A stretch of 64,000 nt of DNA from Alentia gelatinosa (GCA_950022655.1 OX465580.1:93080797-93144796); one strand, 5' to 3'. Counted from the stretch's first letter, positions 31,001-43,175 are shown. Translations and numbers: made by a program. The notes: generated from the letters alone by a model not told the origin.

Positions 31001-32640
31001 GATTGAATTACCCTTTTCGTGGCATCAATTGTGGCAATTCTGATAGATCGAACATTTTGTATTAAGATGTTTGGGGCTTTAGATTTGTGCAATTTTATGT
31101 ATTCATGGATAACAATATTCTCTCATTCAGTATGACATTTTGCATATTTCATTTAATGTAAACCAATTCTATACTGTACAACTGGAGTCCGAGACAAAGT
31201 TTAGCATGAGTAATTGCGGGTCAGAGGAACACAGCTTTTCCCCAAAGGCCATGTCAGTAGATAATGATCTCACAAAGTTATGAATCATTGTGAAAAGCTA
31301 TTGATGTTCTTGATATCCAAGTTATATCTATGAGCGTTTTGTTTTCTTTGTTTGACCTCTTTGCTATAATCTTGATGTTGTTGGCTCATGGCTTAGGTCA
31401 TTTTGAGACCTATAACTGGCCACCGTCCATTACCAACATGGCCCTCCTAATGCCTTTCATGAGCAGGAGATACTTGCAAATTACACACACCCAATGCGTT
31501 TTCTATGGAGACTCCATAATCGGTGGTTAATAAAGAATCATAACTCCTATGTGAGGAAACAAGATATATTGACTGAGTTCAGATAACGCCACGTTTATGA
31601 CGATTTGAGGAGCAGTGGTGGGACCTTTTATGACAAAATGATGTGAAGTAATGGCTGTTTTAGGTAGCGTTATCCACGGAAATCAGTGTTTATGGTTATT
31701 GTTTTCTCTCCGTAATCATAGGAGATAATAGATAGTTCTGTTATTGACACCCTTTTTCTGTAGTAAAGGTACCTTCATTGGACCACCATAAGCATATAAA
31801 TCGCATATATAATTATGTGTTCTATAAATACTTTTGGAAACTACGTCTCCTTTTAAAAGGAAATGTGAGACATCATATTGAGCAAATATAATGAATACTA
31901 TTGGAAGGTAAAATTGCATTTCTGTACCATTGTGTATACCTATGATGTAGGTATATTCTTAGCAGCATTGAAGGCTAGGTTTAAATTCAATATTCAAATT
32001 CAATAGTAATCTATTTAGCATGTAACTATTAGGTGGAAGCTATTACACCACTGGTATTTGTCCGATAATATGAGGTTAAAATAAAGAATACCGTAGAATG
32101 TCATTTGTGGGACAGACTGTTATGGGGGCACCCCCTCCCCCCAATCAACTCGGAGCATTTTTCCCCAGAATGGAATCGCTAACTTCATTTTTGTTTTAGG
32201 GCCTCAGCTCGATCACCTTACAAAGCAGTCGACAACATCTGAAACAAAGGCAGATCGGCTTAGTAGTGTTTTATTGTATTTATAAACCCCTAGATTCAAG
32301 CATTGAACCAGGGCATATAGTGAGAGGGCATACAGTTTGCAGTTTCTGAATACTCAATGGAGTAACGTTATAGAAAATAGCATCGAAGAAGTATGATATG
32401 CGCACACAAATGTACATGGAATATAGGAATCGATAAACCTGACAGAATCGAACACGATGCTGACTTTTTCTGGGGAGAATAGAAATACAAGCTGAACCAC
32501 CTCTGATAGAGCCAAAACATTATGAGGCATATCAAGAAACAGGGCCAGAGCGAAGGGTGAAATATCAGATAGAGTGGGACTCTTTCTTCCATTCTGTGAT
32601 GGTCTTTGGTTTTCTCTGATCTCGACGCGACTGTACAGGG
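28091..32640. other. Non-coding stretch with a small YY1-like site
   Basis: Mostly AT-rich and without a supported gene. A GC-richer patch at about 28490-28620 contains gccgccatct (28541-28550), the inverse of the YY1 core AGATGGCGGC. It could mark a minor promoter, but nothing else in the patch supports this strongly. Confidence 0.4.
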
Positions 32641-33030
32641 CGCAGTGACGCGCGCATGCGCCCCGCACGACCGTCCAATATTGTAACTATCACTGTGTCG
32701 CCACCTACCGCCGAGACAGGCGTTGCCGGTGCCTGCCTTTCCAGACAGAGATGGATTTCTTCGTACGGGGAACCAGCGCGAGATGCCATTACCATGGCGA
32801 CTTGTTATTACACTGATAGATTACCGCACATGCGTACCCACGTGACCGGACCGCCACGCTTTTATCCAATCAGAATAAGACGCGTTGCTATTGACGACCC
32901 GACCAACCAATCATTGGCGTGTCAGGGCCGATATTGTTCCCACTTTTCATCGGGTTGTTTCGTATATGTCGCAGACGCTCGCCAAGCGTGGCTGGCAACT
33001 ATTAATACATGGAGAAATGGCGGCATTTCC
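32641..33030. promoter_or_regulatory. CpG-rich promoter-like island (NRF1, E-box, CCAAT, YY1)
   Basis: CpG-rich against an AT-rich background. It carries gcgcatgcgc (perfect NRF1 core, 32652-32661), cacgtgac (USF/TFE-type E-box, 32839-32846), ccaatcag (NF-Y box, 32866-32873), a back-to-back ccaat/attgg pair (32907-32917), and aaatggcggc (YY1-type, 33015-33024). YY1 motifs at ATGGCGGC often sit at transcription starts, so transcription toward higher coordinates is possible. The 148-codon frame across the island is likely a by-product of its base composition. Confidence 0.55.
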
Positions 33031-36000
33031 GGTCACATGTGTCGTGAGGCCAGCCCAGGTGTAAACGAGAGCGAGAACGATTTAATTGCGCTATGGTTGT
33101 GATAGACGTTTGGCTGCCAAGTGGTACCAGCCATCTCGCTCTGAGTTATACAGAGGTACCCTGACCAAACAATCCGTTAACTTTGATAAATGGACCTGAT
33201 TGATGGCTGACATGTCATAATGTGAGTGTTACCAGATTTAGGGATAGACGTTTAGGTCTTATGTCGATTCACGTCTATTAGATTTTGATTCATTCAGCCA
33301 TCAAAATTATTAACAGAACAGTTTCAACCGTTAAAATTCTTAAGAGAACCGTTTGCGCTAAATGATGAGGAAATCGAGAGGAAAGTATGAGGTGCATGAC
33401 CGATGCTATTACAACCTGTCCATGCAAAAGTCTGCAAGATTAGTCACAGTATCAAAATTCTAATTTATTTTGTATACATAAATAATTAAAACCTGCTGGT
33501 TGTTTATGTAGGCCTATACTCAGATTTACCTTTTTTCTTATGATTCATTTATAGCCATGTTGAAAACAAATTTGATACTGTAGTTTTCTGATGTACCCTG
33601 AGATGCCCCTGACAGCCTCCGTCATTAGAGATTGCGTTCTTATGATGGACAACAAGCTAAGTTAGACTGAAGCCTGACGTGCGTCGAAATTCTACAAGAA
33701 ATTCCAACATTTTGCTAAGGACGCACCCCTCTGCGCAGGATATTTTGTGTACTACAACATGAAATACAAGTTACCTTGAATGTCTATACATGACGCTTAT
33801 CGGTCTCAACCATATGGGAACAATAAGATTCAGTCAGGTGTAGTGGCCTTTCCAGATCGGTTGGTGTCAAGGTCACTTACCCAGGTTTACTATATGTGAC
33901 ACCCAGCGATCAGGTGTCGTGGAAATGTTCGGCCCTATACCGCTTCACTACCTGCTTTCGTCATGACCCCCGCGTTAATGTGCCACCAGGGGCAGCAAGA
34001 GTGCCCAGGGTGCGTGGTTTGTGGTGGGTGTTACAGCAACCGAAATGGAAGTGAACAAAAAGGGGTCAATCCGGGGTCGCCGGAACTACGTTTATCACCA
34101 GCGGTGGTTCCCCCTCGTGGAACAATGGGCAGGCAGCCTTCCACTGGTCCATGTTATTTGTGAATGGAGCTGTGGGAAATGCGGCTTTTAAGGTGTTAGA
34201 TAACTTTTTCTAAACGTGGAAGAGAAGGCAACACCGAATCATTTTGATTTTGTGTCATCAGCTCTTTTTTGTTTCTTTCTGTCTTGTGTTCAACCCTTCT
34301 CCTTTCATTGGATTATTTCTCTGGAGAAATCATTTTTCTTCTCTCCTATTTTACACACTGTCATCCATCCTGTGTTCTTGTAAAGGTCGGCACCAGCTTT
34401 GATGTTTATTTCATCAATAGTTGTAATGAGAATCCATGTACCTACTTCTCATAAAGGTGGTGATATTAGCAAGAAATCAGCTGTTCATCGGATTTTATGT
34501 CCCTCTAGATCCTTCATTATATCCCTTGTTCATTGAGGGTTTGAAGATCATTGTCGTATGATGGTTTTACAGTAGCCTCCACTGTTTTGAAAGCTAATGT
34601 TTAATGGAATAACAGCTGTAGTAGCTTCAGGGACCGCCTGGTTGCTACTCATTACATAACACTAATGAGTACTAATGAGTGACCCACATGCCGTGCACAC
34701 CTTTGGATTTGAAATTGGAAACTTATCGGAGGTCATTCTGAAAGTAAAAGGCACCCTCCGCGATTGGTAAAACACTTAGTATTAGGAGATGAAATAGTGA
34801 AGAAAAGTTAGTGGATTTCTTTCGCCGTGGCTGCTGAAAGGCCTAATTTCATGTCTTGTCTTGAGGCAAGGTACCGATTTGGAAAAACTCTAATTGATTC
34901 ACATATCTTTTTCACTAATTGAGCATCTTAAAGACCCCACGAAAGGATTGTTCCAACGATGCTAAGCACCCAGAAGATTCCCTTTCAAGTAGGCCTGAAT
35001 CACCTTCAGACAACAGGGATGTTACACGAAGTGAAGAAAGAACAGAATGATTCACAAAAGCTGGTCCGCCTGGGGCCATTACAAAACCCCAAAAGTGGCA
35101 AACCACAATTTTTTTTACCTTTCCATACGATTGTAAGGGATTTGTGGTTAGGAGGTGTTTCATCATGTGATTAGTTCTTGAACTCCAGTTTGCTGCCAGG
35201 AGCAATAGTAATCTTGAAGGGCACTAACAAGTTACGTTTTGTATCTATCTATGCAATTTGATTTCCTATATGTCATACTTTGGTTGTTAAAGATGTAAAC
35301 ATTTTGAAAACTGTATCCATGGTATGATCGAGGTCATGTAGGGCGTAGAGTTCGTGCAAATATTTTGCTCAATAACTTTTCACATGTATCCCAAGGACTA
35401 ACAAATACGGTCACTAATTCTAATGATGGTGCTATTAATGTAATGGACTACAGATCCCAGTACCAGGTAGTGCAAAACAGTCATACGCTAACCATAGAAT
35501 GAGGAAGACTCATATGTGGAGAGGTATACTCTGGAGAAAGAAGTCCTGTGTGGTACCTTTATGTTATATTCTTTTATCCTGACTGATATTTTATTGTTTT
35601 CCCAAAGAGATCCATCTACCCGAGAGTCCTTATCTGGTCAATAAATGCAGGGGACTGTCGGTCTAAATAACATTTGATTAAGAATCCTAATAGGATGTTA
35701 TCATTGTTAAAAGGAACAACCGATGTACGCACCGATGTATTTCCAAATGGTACAGATAAGGAAAGTAAAATAAATCCAACAAACCCAACAAAAAACAATA
35801 TATTCAAATCATAGCTGCCAATGCTAAAACATTATGTGGAGTACGGACAAAGTTATTTTCATTTTGTGAGCCTCCTTCTAACTACTTGGTGACCTCTCCT
35901 GATAAAGCCCATTTTCCAAGGTTATTGGAAATTTCCGAATGTACCCTGTTTTTCCGATCCTTATAACCTAAGGTGATATTATATAGGAAGTATCCCTTTT

Positions 36001-36724
36001 CCTGGTTTGACGTATCTAATTCCAATCTTCCTGTTATGCTGAGTCAAAACCCGGTTTCACACCTAAAAGCTGAAACCATGGTTCTGCTTGTAATCCAGCA
36101 TAATTGCTATGGTTGCAAAAAAGCCACTTAAAACCGGTCTTATTAATTATTTGCTGCTTACTAGTTGTTCAGTTGCGTAGTCTACACATACGTAATGAAA
36201 TTATACGATTGCAGTTTGATGCCTTATTTCCAAAGATGGGAGAAGTGAATGTGCTAGCCTGACGAATATCTCCTACAAAACGTCTGCAGTTCCGTGCGAA
36301 AGTTTCTGATATTGACACAGGGGAACAGAGGGCAATGTTTTCCCTCCAAGAACATTCAGAAAAGCGCATCCAAAGCTGCACCGAAGTCGTGCCAATGAAT
36401 TGGGTGTATTCCACGATTTTTATTAAATGCTGATATTTGCTTGAAGTGTTGCGGTCTGCATCGAATCCCACGTTCAAGCGAACATTTTCTAAAACACTAA
36501 CCCGTGTTTAACAAGCAGTTTTCAGAACTGAATGGAACGAACCTCATGTTACCTTCTCACATGAATAGGGTTTTTCTAACTCTCCTTGTATGGAACAGAC
36601 TGGCAGAAACAACATGCGTTGTTGTAATACACCAAGCGATCTATCCTCATTGTTAAATCTAAATCAAATTAGAGAGTGACTATTTGAACAGAATTGTAGT
36701 AGAATTGATTAATTCAGTACTTAT
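33031..36724. other. Non-coding stretch, nothing recognised
   Basis: No supported coding exon downstream of the promoter-like island. The 102-codon minus-strand frame at 36169-36477 has no domain I recognise. A CTCF-like word near 33992 lacks one G of the core. Confidence 0.4.
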
Positions 36725-37560
36725 TTGGCGAAGGAAGAGAATGGACGTCAGCTGCAGTTGGGAATACCGCCAGTAAATATATGTAGGTGTGAGTCCGTAT
36801 CAAACATACAGCCACACTGCACATTGTCTCTTTTCTTCAATGCAATACTGAAAGCCCTACACTGGGCAGGTGTATCGCACTACAGTAAATTCATCATATA
36901 TCCTGCATCGAAATCATGTCTTCAAAGCATCCTTCAATACTCTCCCAGAAACCCTTTGGTAAGAAAAGATATAGAGAGCATTACCAATTTGGGAAAAGAA
37001 AAAAGGATATAGTTCTGTACTGGCTGCCAAGCCACAAGGAATTGATGGAAATAAAGAGGTAGACAGAGCAGCAAAAAAAGCTCCGAAGTTGCATCACGGT
37101 ACAGTGATCATTTCACACACTAATATCATAGGTCCAACAAGAAAATTGACAATGAACAAATAGCAATCTGACTAGAACAAGCAAATAAGAAAAGGACTGC
37201 TCACCATTCATTCATCAGTGAATGGGAAGAGAACTGTTGTAGTAAATATGTGAAGTTGACTCGTATGAAAACAGGTCACTCCAGACAAATACCTCCTGAA
37301 AGGAGGAAATACCCCATTATGGCATGCTTGCAATGTGCCCATAACTGTTAAGTATATCCTGCTATACTGCCAAAGAGTACAAAAAAATTGAAGAAAGTCC
37401 CTAAAAAAGTAACAACATGAAAATATTCTTTGAGACTATTTTGAAGAAAGATATAATCAGCTTTTTGAAAGAAGCAAATTCCTTTGATTGTTTATAGGAT
37501 ATTTCAAAACATTTAAAAGAATTGATTGAAATTTGTCTATTAAAAAGAAAAGCTTAACTT
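36725..37560 (+). pseudogene. Decayed RNase H and C-terminal region of a non-LTR retrotransposon
   Basis: The plus strand encodes a broken RNase H-like segment. The first frame (36725-37012) has the helix and strand pattern around FNAILKALHW and KFIIYPASKSCLQSIL, where the catalytic Asp usually seen in a YSDS motif is gone. After one frame change near an A-run at about 37000 come VLYWLPSHK (37015-37041), and after another GIDGNKEVDRAAKKA (to about 37083). Together these match the family motif W-P-S-H-x-G-I-x-G-N-E-x-x-D-x-A-A-K. Further remnants include TRMKTGHS (about 37258-37281), CLQC (about 37325) and TVKYILLYC (about 37343), the usual zinc-binding tail of such elements. No reverse transcriptase was found upstream, so the copy is 5'-truncated as well as frameshifted. 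Clades with this RNase H include I, Nimb and R1-like groups; the clade is not resolved. Confidence 0.75.
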
Positions 37561-39630
37561 TCTTGACAAAGAAAGAAAGAAACTTGATTACCTATAGTAG
37601 AGATCATTCCCAGCAAAAGCTTCCAGTAAAATTGGCAATAGGACTTTAGGTTTAGACTAAGCATCTTTCCAATTCTAAACAAATAAGGGCCTATATTTTT
37701 AGATTTAGATCAGAATTTAATTAACCCTTTGTCTCAAAATATAAAGCTAAAATCAGATTACCAAGAACAATTGTTGACACTCACAGGAGGAAGATATTAC
37801 CTGACAATCAGTATATGCGGTGAGAGGACAGAGCTACTATATGTTTCTGAACAAGCACTCTGATTTCCTCTTTCCCCGATGTGACGGTCCCTGACTGCCA
37901 TGCGTAATAGAGTTGAAAGTAACATGTTCTCCCTTACTGCAAGTTGAAAGCGATGGGCATGCCAACTTATCTATCATGCTTCATCTTCACGCTGAGCTTA
38001 ATATTAGAGATGGAAATTTAACCTCTCATACTATCCCACGGCCGGTACCTATCTCCTACCTCTAAAAGTATCAGTGTGAAATTCTATATCTGCTGCAGTC
38101 GAGTAATGAGTTTCTACAAATATGAAAGATGAAGCCAGTGTAATGGACAGTTGTATCTTTTTTCTCTGTCAGTGTCGTTTTGGGCCATTCAGTCGTTCAT
38201 GCATGTAGAATATATTGATTCTAGTATATTTTTAGGTCGTGTCCATGAATTTTCTATGCTTTCTATGGACATGTCATAGGATGGCAGGCCATCATATATC
38301 ACTCATTTCTTGTGATGTAACATTACGTAATATTATATAAAGGTTATTAATCATGTATCTATTTGAATTATCTCTCCCAAAGCAAGGCTGGACAAGCCAG
38401 CTGCTGTTCTAATCTGGACTCCATATATAAGGAGGCCGGCTGCTAACCTTAGCAGACATTCCAGGCTGCGCTACAATACCATCTGCTGTACTTCAGACCT
38501 TGCCATAAATGTCTATAAATTGCACTGTACCACGTCTTCTGTTCCTCCTTTAAACAATACATTATTCCTATCTCAACTTTAACAGGCATTCCAGGATTCA
38601 GAGCTTGTCGCATCCAACAATAAACTCACTGTCGTCTCCGAATACGTTGTCAGAGAGATCTGGAGTTTTAGCTCTCGTGTAACTAACTTCGTGTGGTGTG
38701 TTATTCACGAGGCCGGTGTTTTGTAGTTTACATACCTTTGTCAGCAGATCCTGCAACTCGCCGCTTTTCCGACTATGAAAGACCTCAGCTTTAGTGATGA
38801 AAAAAGGAAACCTGGGGTGATTCTCAAGGGTAGGCAGCTACATCCTGTCATTGTAGCTAATTGCAGCTGTCTAAGTGCTCCTCCTAAGGTTTGGGAAGAA
38901 GAAAGATCGTCGTCTAAATGAGCTGGAGACTTCTCCAGATTATGTATCGAAATACCGAGTAGGTACGGTGTTGTATATCTGACCAATACGGATGACATTT
39001 TGACTATTTTTGAAAGTACGCTCGGTGAATGCTTCATATGGAATATCTAAAATGATGAGAATAATATTTCAATGATTAAGATGAAAACTAGGTTTCCCAA
39101 GGTCTTCCTCTCTCTCAGCTGTCTTTCCTCCGCCTCGGATTCCTTTTACTCCAATGAGAGTGCAAACATTTCCAGGTTCATAAGAGACGCCCTGAGAGGC
39201 GGGACGAGCATGCGCTCATTGTTTACTCTATATATTTAGTGTCTCTGTGTGCATTTACATCTGCCCGCTGTGGAGCTGAATGGAGCACCTTGTGAGACGT
39301 GTACATCAAGGCACAGTTCTACTTCGCCAGCCTATAACTCATACAGAGAGATGTTATATAAAGGAGGTTATCGTCATGAACGAGCATTCTCGTGCCAGGG
39401 GACCAGCAAGAACAGCCACTATTTACCAACCATTGACGCAGCAGTAGATCGCCTCTTCCGCCAACAACAAAAGCTGCAGCGACGAGCCTTAATCCTCATT
39501 TCCATCTAACCAGATCCGTTCGTTGTATATATTCATAATTACCTCATGCTTATTATTTTTGTTGTAGGGGGGGTAGTAAGAAGGCCGGGTTGGAGGGAGG
39601 GCAGCGCCCTCTATACGTCACGGACTCCAC
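37561..39630. other. Non-coding stretch with TATA-like core promoter words
   Basis: No supported gene. Strong TATA-like words occur at about 38423-38431 (tatataagg) and 39355-39362 (tataaagg), and a TATA-like ctatatattt lies at about 39228 just after an NRF1-like gcatgcgctc. None is linked to a recognisable transcript. The 86-98 codon frames here carry no domain. Confidence 0.35.
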
Positions 39631-39745
39631 AGCCCCCTGGTGGCAGATAGAGGAGTGACGCTTGTCGTACCCCGCACGTCCATCACAGAGACGCCGGCGG
39701 CAAGTCTCGTTTCCTGTCACGTGGCCGCGTGAGTTCATCACGTGG
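39631..39745. promoter_or_regulatory. Candidate regulatory island: CTCF site and two CACGTG E-boxes
   Basis: agccccctggtggcag (39631-39646) reads on the minus strand as CCACCAGGGGGCT, a good CTCF core. Two E-boxes, gtcacgtgg (39717-39725) and tcacgtgg (39738-39745), follow in a GC-rich stretch that also has a CRE-like tacgtcac at about 39614. The overlapping 147-codon minus-strand frame is not recognisable as a protein. Confidence 0.45.
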
Positions 39746-41262
39746 TCCCATTCGGCGGGAGTCCATCCCCCGAGGGGAAGGGAAACGAACACGCGGGGGA
39801 TAGCAGGGGGATGTCGGAGGCGTAGGAGTGTGGGGAGGTGAGGGGGATAGGAGGATATAAAGCCGTTTCTCTTGTCACGTTGGCTCGGGGGTAGAATTCC
39901 TAAAGGATGAAGCCAGAAGGCCAGGAGTACTCGTACCTTTCCCCACATGACACTCCCCATCCATATAGAACCTGTTACCCTTAACACATGGCACATTAAA
40001 CAAACGCGTCATGGATGATACGTCACATGCTAAGAGATGATCAGTCATCGCTTGGCTACATGTCACATACGTTTCATTCTATACGCACTATCCTTAACAC
40101 ACTTCGCATCAAGTGATGTTGTGCCGTACGTTAGACGCATGGGGAATTCATACTATTTAGCATGCTACCTTCCTTAACATGCTAAAATGTAAAAAGACAT
40201 GTTGATCGAGGAGATAATATAATATGAAAGGTACTAGATCCAATCCTCAACAAGTTGTAACTGTCATAGTATGTCCTGCATACACTTTAAATGAAGTCTT
40301 TATTGATTCATTAACATTATACATGATACAACTACAGACGATATGCATGCAGCATCCTGCACAGGCACCACGTGCTACGTATTATGTATCCAATACCTCG
40401 CACTGGCCACGCTATACATGTATTCTGCCATTTGCGCGTATGTTTAATTGATATTTTGTGATGTGTATTTCCATACATAGCAAAAAAACGAACAAAAGAT
40501 ACGTCAAGAATCAGTTGGGTTTATCATGCCAGAAATCATGCCCATTTATAAATAGACACGGTGGCCAGCGTTTAATTGATACGGCTCTCTCGGTGGGTAT
40601 TTCTGAGGTAGAAAGAATATCTAACAAATCTCTGAACGTAGGTTCTTTTATCTATATAGAGTATAGAATAAATCAAGATGCAACCTCGGGATCAGTCATT
40701 GGGTCCATTACACCCAACAAAACGGCCTCGCTGAGTGTCCTAAAGTATGATCTAGGTCTATCATGGCTATCATTATACTAGCGAACTAGATTAAAGATCT
40801 GCCAGCGTTTATCATTAGGCTGACCTATTTGTCATCAAACTCGGCGTTATTATGGTCTTGTTAAGCAGAACCATGCCATCCATCACTATACATCATCATG
40901 TGGACCTCTTATTATAGTGTACTTTTCTGTCTGCTCTGTAATAATTCTGATATCATAACAAGATGCAGGAAGATTTAAGAGTTGCTGCCGTACCCTACAT
41001 CAAAACCCGAAGGTGCTTTCAGTAATGTATATCTATTAACATGTAGTTGTCAACCTATATGAAAAGGTTCTGCTGTTCTAGGATCAGCACGATGGATTCG
41101 TCACCAGATCAATCAGAACGTGGACTTTCTCTGCAACGTTAGATAAGAACGTTCACAAATGGACTTATTTAATTGTCTGAACTCGAAAATCCTTTTTTAT
41201 TTCTATCTTCCCATAAATAGTAGACCGAACTTCTCTAGACGATATTTGTCTCAGAAAAAGAA
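39746..41262. other. Non-coding stretch, nothing recognised
   Basis: GC-rich to about 39850, then AT-rich. The 107-codon frame at 40458-40781 shows no domain and is not called. Confidence 0.4.
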
Positions 41263-41388
41263 TTTATCCTACCCCTAATAAAAAACACCATAGGCTTAAC
41301 ATGGGATTTGTTTATGTCACTGGGTGTGACATAAAGTGTTGTTTATGCCACTACTTTCTGAAAAAATGTAGAAACGGGGTAGGATAAA
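41263..41388. repeat. Composite repeat family, copy 2, module A (short TIR module)
   Basis: A 126-bp copy of the module at 27792-27942. It has identical ends (tttatcctacccctaata and ggggtaggataaa), a shared ccataggcttaacat block and an internal tatgtcac/gtgacata hairpin. The atc spacer to the following hairpin is conserved as atct. Confidence 0.85.
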
Positions 41389-41392
41389 ATCT

Positions 41393-41942
41393 AGACGCCA
41401 CTCGTTTGAGTTTGAGTTTACCAGGGTTCGTACAGAGCCTGGAAAACCTGAAAAAGCCTGGAATTATGCTTTTGGGTTTTCCAGGCCTGGAATTCTCACA
41501 GAGAGCCTGGAAAAACATGGAAGAGCCTGGAAAATTTAGTTTTGCATAAACACTTGTTTTTGGTCTATGAAATTCTGGACATTATTAGCTTTCCTTAACT
41601 ACGGTACCTGACTGCCTATGAAATTTCAGTGACTTGTGTTAAATAATTCCAAAAATCCTTTTTGCTAATAATATAGCTTGGTTCTGATTATTTGTCTTCA
41701 TATTTCATTCACTAGCAAGATGGTATTGATTCACATTGTTATGTGCCTGGAATCTTAATATTAGAGCCTGGAAAAGCCTGGAAAAAGCCTGGAATTTTAT
41801 TGGGCTGTCTATGTACGAACCCTGGTTTACTTATGTCACGCATTTTGGTGGCTCCATAATGTCACTCGTCTTCGACTCGTGAAATTATGGAGCCAACAAA
41901 ATGCGTGGCATAAATAAACTCAGACTCAAACTCGTGACGTCT
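41393..41942. repeat. Composite repeat family, copy 2, module B (long hairpin, interrupted)
   Basis: Without the insertion at 41422-41824 and one copy of its 6-bp target duplication, this is a 141-bp hairpin. It has 68-nt arms, about 85 percent complementary by eye (58 of 68), around cttcg at 41870-41874. The arm ends are agacgccactcg and cgagt-gacgtct in inverted form. The apex tcactcg-tcttcga-ctcgtga resembles the first copy's ttcactcg-gcttcgc-ctcatga. Confidence 0.88.
41422..41824. mobile_element. Small TIR element (MITE-like) nested in the hairpin
   Basis: A 403-bp non-coding element with perfect 12-bp terminal inverted repeats, cagggttcgtac (41422-41433) and gtacgaaccctg (41813-41824). 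It is flanked by a direct 6-bp duplication gtttac (41416-41421 and 41825-41830). The interior is built of gcctggaaaa-type sub-repeats. The opposite hairpin arm preserves the uninterrupted target, which confirms the insertion limits. The CAGGG-type end and sub-repeats look like hAT-related MITEs known from aquatic animals, but hAT elements normally give 8-bp duplications, so the superfamily is uncertain. Confidence 0.85.
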
Positions 41943-42741
41943 CTTTATAATCTTTATTTTACTTGCAGTGGTACTCAGACCAAGGGTTACTTTTGTATCC
42001 TGTACATAGGAGTGTTGACTGCATGTACCCAGGAAGGGGAAACCCACGCAAAACAATGTTACCATAGCTGTTCATCAGTGGAATGACCAACTCGGAGCAG
42101 CTCAAATTGGTCTGGACAATTCAGAATGCAGAGATACACATCTTTGTCCAAGCATAACACTAGTCATCGCCCAAGCTCCAGCTCTGATGACTGTGCTCAT
42201 ACATCCAAGCCTCTTGAGATCCCACGGAGACAGGGGATAGGAGTCAGATTGAAGTCAGAGGTCAAGCCCCGTGTGGCCATCTAGGAAGTAGGAAGATTAG
42301 GTGTTGTTGTTTGAGTCGGCAGAAAAGCGTCAGGGGTTTGTTTGAGGGTTATTGAGGGGTTGCGGCCCATCTTTTGAAGAGGAAAGGAATCAACGCCTTA
42401 TTGGTTATATTGGTAAAAGGTCAGCCTGGTCTTGCTGTGTCTGAGCGGCAGGGACCAGGCCAATCCCTGTGGGGGCGGGGTTCAGGGGAATGCGAGACGA
42501 CAGGGTTGGGGTGTTAAGACGGGTGATGACTGTCCTAGTTGATAAGCTTATGCTGGGAGACTCGCAGCTTTGGTAGCTTTGGGGTCAGGGTGGCAGGCGG
42601 GCAATAGGGACGGGGTTGTTCTGGATTGAAGGCATATAAATGGGGTGACAGGAGGTCGCCAAGGATTAACGGTCCCCGAAGGCTGTGGAAGGCTCATCCT
42701 GCAAGGCCGGGTAGGGTCCAGGGGGATCAGAGGAGGAGTGG
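41943..42741. other. Non-coding stretch, becoming G-rich
   Basis: No gene recognised. From about 42440 the plus strand is rich in GGGG runs and leads into the minisatellite. Confidence 0.4.
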
Positions 42742-43175
42742 GGTTGAGCTGGAAGGGCTCCGAATGGGTAGGCAGGGTAGATTGAAGAGGGCTCCAGAAG
42801 GGTAGGACAGGCAATGCTAGGGAGGCCTCCGGAATGGTAGGCGGGGCAGAGCTAGGGAGGACTCTGGTGGGGTAGGCGGGACAGAGCTAGGGAGGACTCT
42901 GGTGGGGTAGGCGGGACAGAGCTAGAGAGGGCTCCGGAATGGTAGGCGGGACAGAGCTAGGGAGGACTCTGGTGGGGTAGGTGGGACAGAGCTAGAGAGG
43001 GCTCTGGTGGGGTAGGCGCGGCAAAGCTAGGGAGGGCTCCGGAATGGTACGCGGGTCAGAGCTGGGGAGTATTCTGGTGGGATAGGCGGGGCAGAGTTAG
43101 GGAGGGCCCCGGAAGGGTAGGTAGGGTAGAGCTGGGAAGGGCCCCGGAAGGGTAGGCGGGGCAGAGCCGGAGGAG
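42742..43175. repeat. 35-bp minisatellite, 12 units without length change
   Basis: A word of the type actctggtgg or gctccggaat starts at 42756 and recurs every 35 bases up to 43141, twelve times, with substitutions but no insertion or deletion. Two unit types, ctctggtgg and ctccggaa(t/g), alternate irregularly. The unit core reads ggtaggcgggacagagctag. Proline-rich frames on the minus strand are artefacts of the repeat, since a 35-bp unit cannot keep frame. Confidence 0.92.

Noticed and set aside
32656..33102. 148-codon plus-strand frame
   Set aside because: Lies across the CpG-rich promoter-like island; composition explains the open frame and no domain is visible.
33990..34012. CTCF-like word ccaccaggggcagc
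   Set aside because: Core lacks one G; spacing does not fit the motif.
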